Position numbers and translations under genes: made by a program. Positions 13,796 through 15,371 of a stretch of DNA of 15,371 bases are shown here, in pieces; the stretch's first letter is position 1; the number at the start of each line of letters is the position of its first letter. The notes under the pieces are model-generated. The model had not been told where the DNA came from and did no database searches. It saw only the letters and a list, made by a program, of their open reading frames with translations. This stretch comes from Clostridiales bacterium (GTDB lineage Bacteria; Bacillota; Clostridia; Oscillospirales; Oscillospiraceae), in assembly GCA_004557075.1 (NCBI GenBank), contig SFEX01000034.1, positions 1-15,371 of the forward strand, given 5' to 3'.

Positions 13796-13882
13796 GGCTT
13801 TAGTTAATCGTTATTGCCTCAGCCCGATTATAAGCATTGGAATATAACGAAAATATTCATTCTCTACGGTCGTGCTGACGAA
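13782..13882 (-). repeat. Composite repeat copy overlapping the lipoprotein 3' end
   Basis: GCGATTCGCGTTAAGGCTTT, AGTTAATCGTTATTGC, CTCAGCCCGATTATAAGCAT, then the remainder of the 64-bp segment (13819-13882) that is the exact reverse complement of 6034-6097. Confidence 0.9.
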
Positions 13883-13917
13883 ATATAGAATATCTTAAAT
13901 TTGAATACGAATTAATT

Positions 13918-14016
13918 CCGGCTTCGCCGGTCTCTCCCTCAGTCACCTGCGGTGACAGCTCCCTCGTCAGAGGGAGCCATGAGATTTGGCAAAAGCTTCG
14001 CGTGACGGATGAGGTG
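13918..14016. repeat. Multi-hairpin dispersed repeat (CTCCCTCAGTCACC type)
   Basis: CCGGCTTCGCCGG, then GTCACC TGC GGTGAC (13942-13956), then GCTCCCTC GTCA GAGGGAGC (13958-13977), then GGCAAAAGCTTCGCGTGACG and GATGAGGTG. Three small stems stand in a row. From memory, similar sequence is common in gut Clostridia genomes. It fills the gap between the thyA operon and the second DUF6809 gene and may terminate both converging transcripts. Confidence 0.75.
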
Positions 14017-14028
14017 GCCGCCGCGCAC

Positions 14029-14304
14029 CTACTGCTCATTAAAGGTCAGAGCCTCGGCCGCGAGCTTTGTTCCAAGGCAGAAGCCGTTGCAGAACGACTG
14101 CTCGCATAGCACGGTTATGTATTCTTCTACGCAATCGAAGTATTTTTCAAATAGTGCTTTTCCCTTTTCGTCAAGGTATTCTTCAAGCCTTTCGCCATTG
14201 CGCTGTAATAAACGCTCAAGCTCCTTTAGCTCGGAGTCGTTCATCCCCGTATAGCTGGACGGTTCAAGCTCACCGTGAAAAAGCCGAATTATCGTGTTTG
14301 TCAT
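14029..14304 (-). CDS. DUF6809-like small protein, copy 2
   Basis: A 91-residue paralog of the 9632-9904 protein (about nine differences in the shared 86 residues by eye), with the same MTNTIIRL start and the same EQSFCNGFCLG helix. The start at 14304 follows GAGGGGTGAAAAC, as in copy 1. A TTGACA-17-TATTTT promoter lies upstream, with an ACCC...GGGT palindrome on each side. The divergent neighbour is an XRE regulator, so the two genes form a compact regulated pair. The final codons (CAG TAG GTGCG) run into repeat-like sequence. No catalytic motif is visible, and the function is unknown. Confidence 0.78.
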   Translation of the reverse strand: MTNTIIRLFHGELEPSSYTGMNDSELKELERLLQRNGERLEEYLDEKGKALFEKYFDCVEEYITVLCEQSFCNGFCLGTKLAAEALTFNEQ

Positions 14305-14348
14305 GTTTTCACCCCTCAATAAGTGCACCTGTTTTCTTGAAAATTAAT

Positions 14349-14410
14349 ACCCAAATACGGGTAATATAAAAATATCATAATTTTTTGCTCATGTCAACCC
14401 GTATTCGGGT
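14349..14410 (-). promoter_or_regulatory. DUF6809 copy-2 promoter with paired palindromic operators
   Basis: On the minus strand TTGACA (14392-14397) and TATTTT (14369-14374) are 17 bases apart. The palindrome ACCCGTATTCGGGT (14397-14410) abuts the -35 and ACCCAAATACGGGT (14349-14362) lies just after the -10, near the start of transcription. Centre-to-centre distance is 48 bases. A third copy is at 14845-14858. Binding by the adjacent XRE protein is inferred from position. Confidence 0.75.
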
Positions 14411-14477
14411 AATTATAACCTTTTTATCTCAATTATATAAGTGATGACTGAGTAGCCACGAAGGAGATGTCAAATTA

Positions 14478-14738
14478 ATGGAATATTCAGATATATATGT
14501 ACAGAGAATACTTAATCTGTGTGGGAAAAATGGTATTTCAATTAACCGACTTGCAAATATAAGTGGCGTCAAGCAATCGACTTTAGATAACATAGTGCGC
14601 GGGCTGACCAAGAATCCCGGGGTCATGACAATGCATAAGCTTGCTGCTGCATTCAACATGACGTTATCGGAATTTTTGGATTTCAAAGAATTAAATGAAT
14701 ACAAATTTGACGGAGCTGTAGGTGATAAAGCGCTGTAA
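14478..14738 (+). CDS. XRE/Cro-type helix-turn-helix regulator
   Basis: An 86-residue DNA-binding protein made of one XRE domain (about residues 6-70); the recognition part is INRLANISGVKQSTLDNIV (22-40), followed by HKLAAAFNMTLSEFLDF (53-69). AAGGAGAT lies about ten bases before the ATG. It is divergent from the DUF6809 gene and shares its operator region, so autoregulation and control of that gene are likely. It is more AT-rich than the housekeeping genes, which suggests acquisition. Its last codons (GCGCTGTAA) lie inside the antisense remnant of another DUF6809 gene, so its natural C-terminal tail may have been replaced after VGD. Confidence 0.9.
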   Translation: MEYSDIYVQRILNLCGKNGISINRLANISGVKQSTLDNIVRGLTKNPGVMTMHKLAAAFNMTLSEFLDFKELNEYKFDGAVGDKAL

Positions 14739-14801
14739 TAAACGCTCAAGCTCACCGTGGAAAAGCCTGATTATCGTGTTTGTCATGTTTTCACCCCTCA
14801 A
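14730..14801 (-). pseudogene. DUF6809 remnant (third copy), internally deleted
   Basis: On the minus strand, GAGGGGTGAAAAC precedes an ATG at 14784-14786 and then MTNTIIRLFHGEL continues directly into ERLLQR. Compared with copy 2 this is an in-frame loss of 16 residues, between two TCAAGCTC repeats of the intact gene (about 14215 and 14263). After ERLLQR the similarity ends at 14730 and the frame runs into the antisense of the XRE gene. Not expected to be functional. Confidence 0.85.
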
Positions 14802-14844
14802 GGATTAATGTTATACAATTATAGCATGCGTTTAACATGAATTT

Positions 14845-14858
14845 ACCCAAATACGGGT
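14845..14858. promoter_or_regulatory. Third ACCCAAATACGGGT operator
   Basis: Identical to the 14349-14362 site and placed 59 bases upstream of the remnant DUF6809 start (45 bases for copy 2). A minus-strand TATAAT sits between it and the remnant start. It marks the regulatory region of the decayed module. Confidence 0.75.
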
Positions 14859-14922
14859 TACAAAAGTAAATTTTTTAATAGTTAATGCGAATTTCTTCCC
14901 GAAAGCTCAAAAATCGTAAGTG

Positions 14923-14981
14923 CAGACCTTTCCTCAAACTTTTCTTTGTGTTGCCAAAGAAAAGTTACAAAAGAAACGCAA
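14923..14981 (-). repeat. 59-bp repeat, inverted partner of 6153-6211
   Basis: Exact reverse complement of 6153-6211. The hairpin core is CTTTTCTTTG / CAAAGAAAAG. It lies inside the decayed DUF6809/XRE module, between its operator and its XRE fragment, so it probably entered or accumulated after decay. Confidence 0.9.
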
Positions 14982-15125
14982 GCAAGGGCTTGCAGCCCTT
15001 TGCAAACCCGCTGAGCGCACTACGGTCGCCCTAATATTCAACTTGGTTCAGCCCCAGTGCGAACTAAGGCGAAGCAATGTACACCTGCGCCTGTCGGCCC
15101 CCGCAACAATTACAAGGCTCGACGG

Positions 15126-15180
15126 TGCATAAGATTGCCATTGCATTCAACATGACGTTATCGGAATTTTTGGATTTCAA
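15126..15180 (+). pseudogene. XRE regulator fragment (C-terminal part)
   Basis: The frame reads HKIAIAFNMTLSEFLDFKE, matching residues 53-71 of the intact XRE protein (HKLAAAFNMTLSEFLDFKE); the DNA match ends exactly at 15180. The N-terminal DNA-binding half is missing. The next base starts a terminator hairpin. It represents the second half of a decayed DUF6809/XRE module. Confidence 0.85.
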
Positions 15181-15214
15181 GGAGGCAATCGAAATGATTG
15201 CCTCCTTTTATTTG
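15181..15214 (+). terminator. Terminator hairpin at the XRE fragment edge
   Basis: GGAGGCAATC, GAAAT, GATTGCCTCC (15181-15205), a perfect 10-bp stem, followed by TTTTATTTG. It is the best-formed member of the hairpin family on this strand and begins one base after the XRE similarity ends. Confidence 0.85.
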
Positions 15215-15228
15215 TATATTGCCATTGT

Positions 15229-15302
15229 TTATAATCGGGCTGACGCAAGAAAGATTACTTTAAATCTAAACGCGAATTGCTTCGCGGCAGCCGCCGCCGG
15301 AT
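15229..15302 (+). repeat. Composite repeat copy (ATCGGGCTGACGC form)
   Basis: TATAATCGGGCTGACGCAAG, AAAGATTACTTTAAATC, AACGCGAATTGCTTCGCGGC, AGCCGCCGCCGGATG. With the preceding hairpin this is one of the more complete copies, although it lacks the GCGCGAGTGCAAA module. Confidence 0.85.
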
Positions 15303-15371
15303 GAGCAATGTGTACAGAGTAATATGATAGTAAACACATGTGCAAGATGATTGTATACAGTTTTGCAGTAA
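15303..15371 (-). repeat. Right terminal inverted repeat (69 bp)
   Basis: Exact reverse complement of 23-91. It ends at the last base of the window. Its inner neighbour is the GCAGCCGCCGCCGGATGAGC edge of a composite repeat, while the left copy is joined to GCTCGTCCGCTTTCTCC, so the 69-bp part has two different inner contexts. Confidence 0.95.

Noticed and set aside
14920..15132. 70-codon plus-strand open frame near the right end
   Set aside because: It runs through the 59-bp dispersed hairpin repeat and repeat filler, with no ribosome binding site.

Overview
The window looks like a chromosomal piece from a GC-rich, spore-forming Clostridia-type Firmicute, probably of the Oscillospirales type found in the gut. 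The evidence is dipicolinate synthase DpaAB (made only by endospore formers), a T-box leader on asnB, Gram-positive style GGAGG ribosome binding sites, and a GC-rich housekeeping gene set. The taxonomic guess is inference. Both ends carry the same 69-base sequence in inverted orientation, so the window is probably a whole contig broken at a dispersed repeat.

Layout: (1) 1-885 is mostly repeats, with one 40-residue small protein gene on the minus strand and its own terminator. (2) A LysR-type regulator (886-1839, minus) stands divergent from a T-box-controlled asparagine synthetase (leader about 2015-2290, asnB 2298-3878). (3) A repeat-filled gap leads to pyrG (4267-5859). A second one leads to bioY (6310-6837), which ends in a clean terminator. 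(4) A consensus promoter then drives a two-gene unit: a DUF1846 protein (6950-8437) and a cytosolic C39-like cysteine peptidase (8444-9055). (5) After about 575 bases of mosaic repeats come a DUF6809-like small protein gene (9632-9904, minus), its operators, and a fragment of a DUF1273-type gene. (6) dpaA-dpaB (minus, 10365-11784) is divergent from thyA-folA-lipoprotein (11877-13795). (7) The last 1.4 kb is AT-rich accessory DNA: a second DUF6809-like gene divergent from an XRE regulator with palindromic operators between them, followed by a decayed copy of the same two-gene module.

Functionally the conserved genes cover amide nitrogen and nucleotide supply (asnB, pyrG, thyA, folA), biotin uptake (bioY) and spore maturation (dpaAB). 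They are separate transcription units rather than one pathway.

The most unusual property of the window is its intergenic DNA. Nearly every gap is built from one composite repeat whose modules keep a fixed order: terminator hairpin, GCGCGAGTGCAAA module, one of two alternative CGGG modules, an AACGCGAATTGC / GCAGCCGCCGCC module, and a GGGGC hairpin with compensatory base changes. Copies sit directly against gene 3' ends and in several cases supply the stop codon, including identical TCG CGT TAA endings in dpaB and the lipoprotein gene. The second point of interest is the DUF6809/XRE module with its operator pairs and its broken duplicate.
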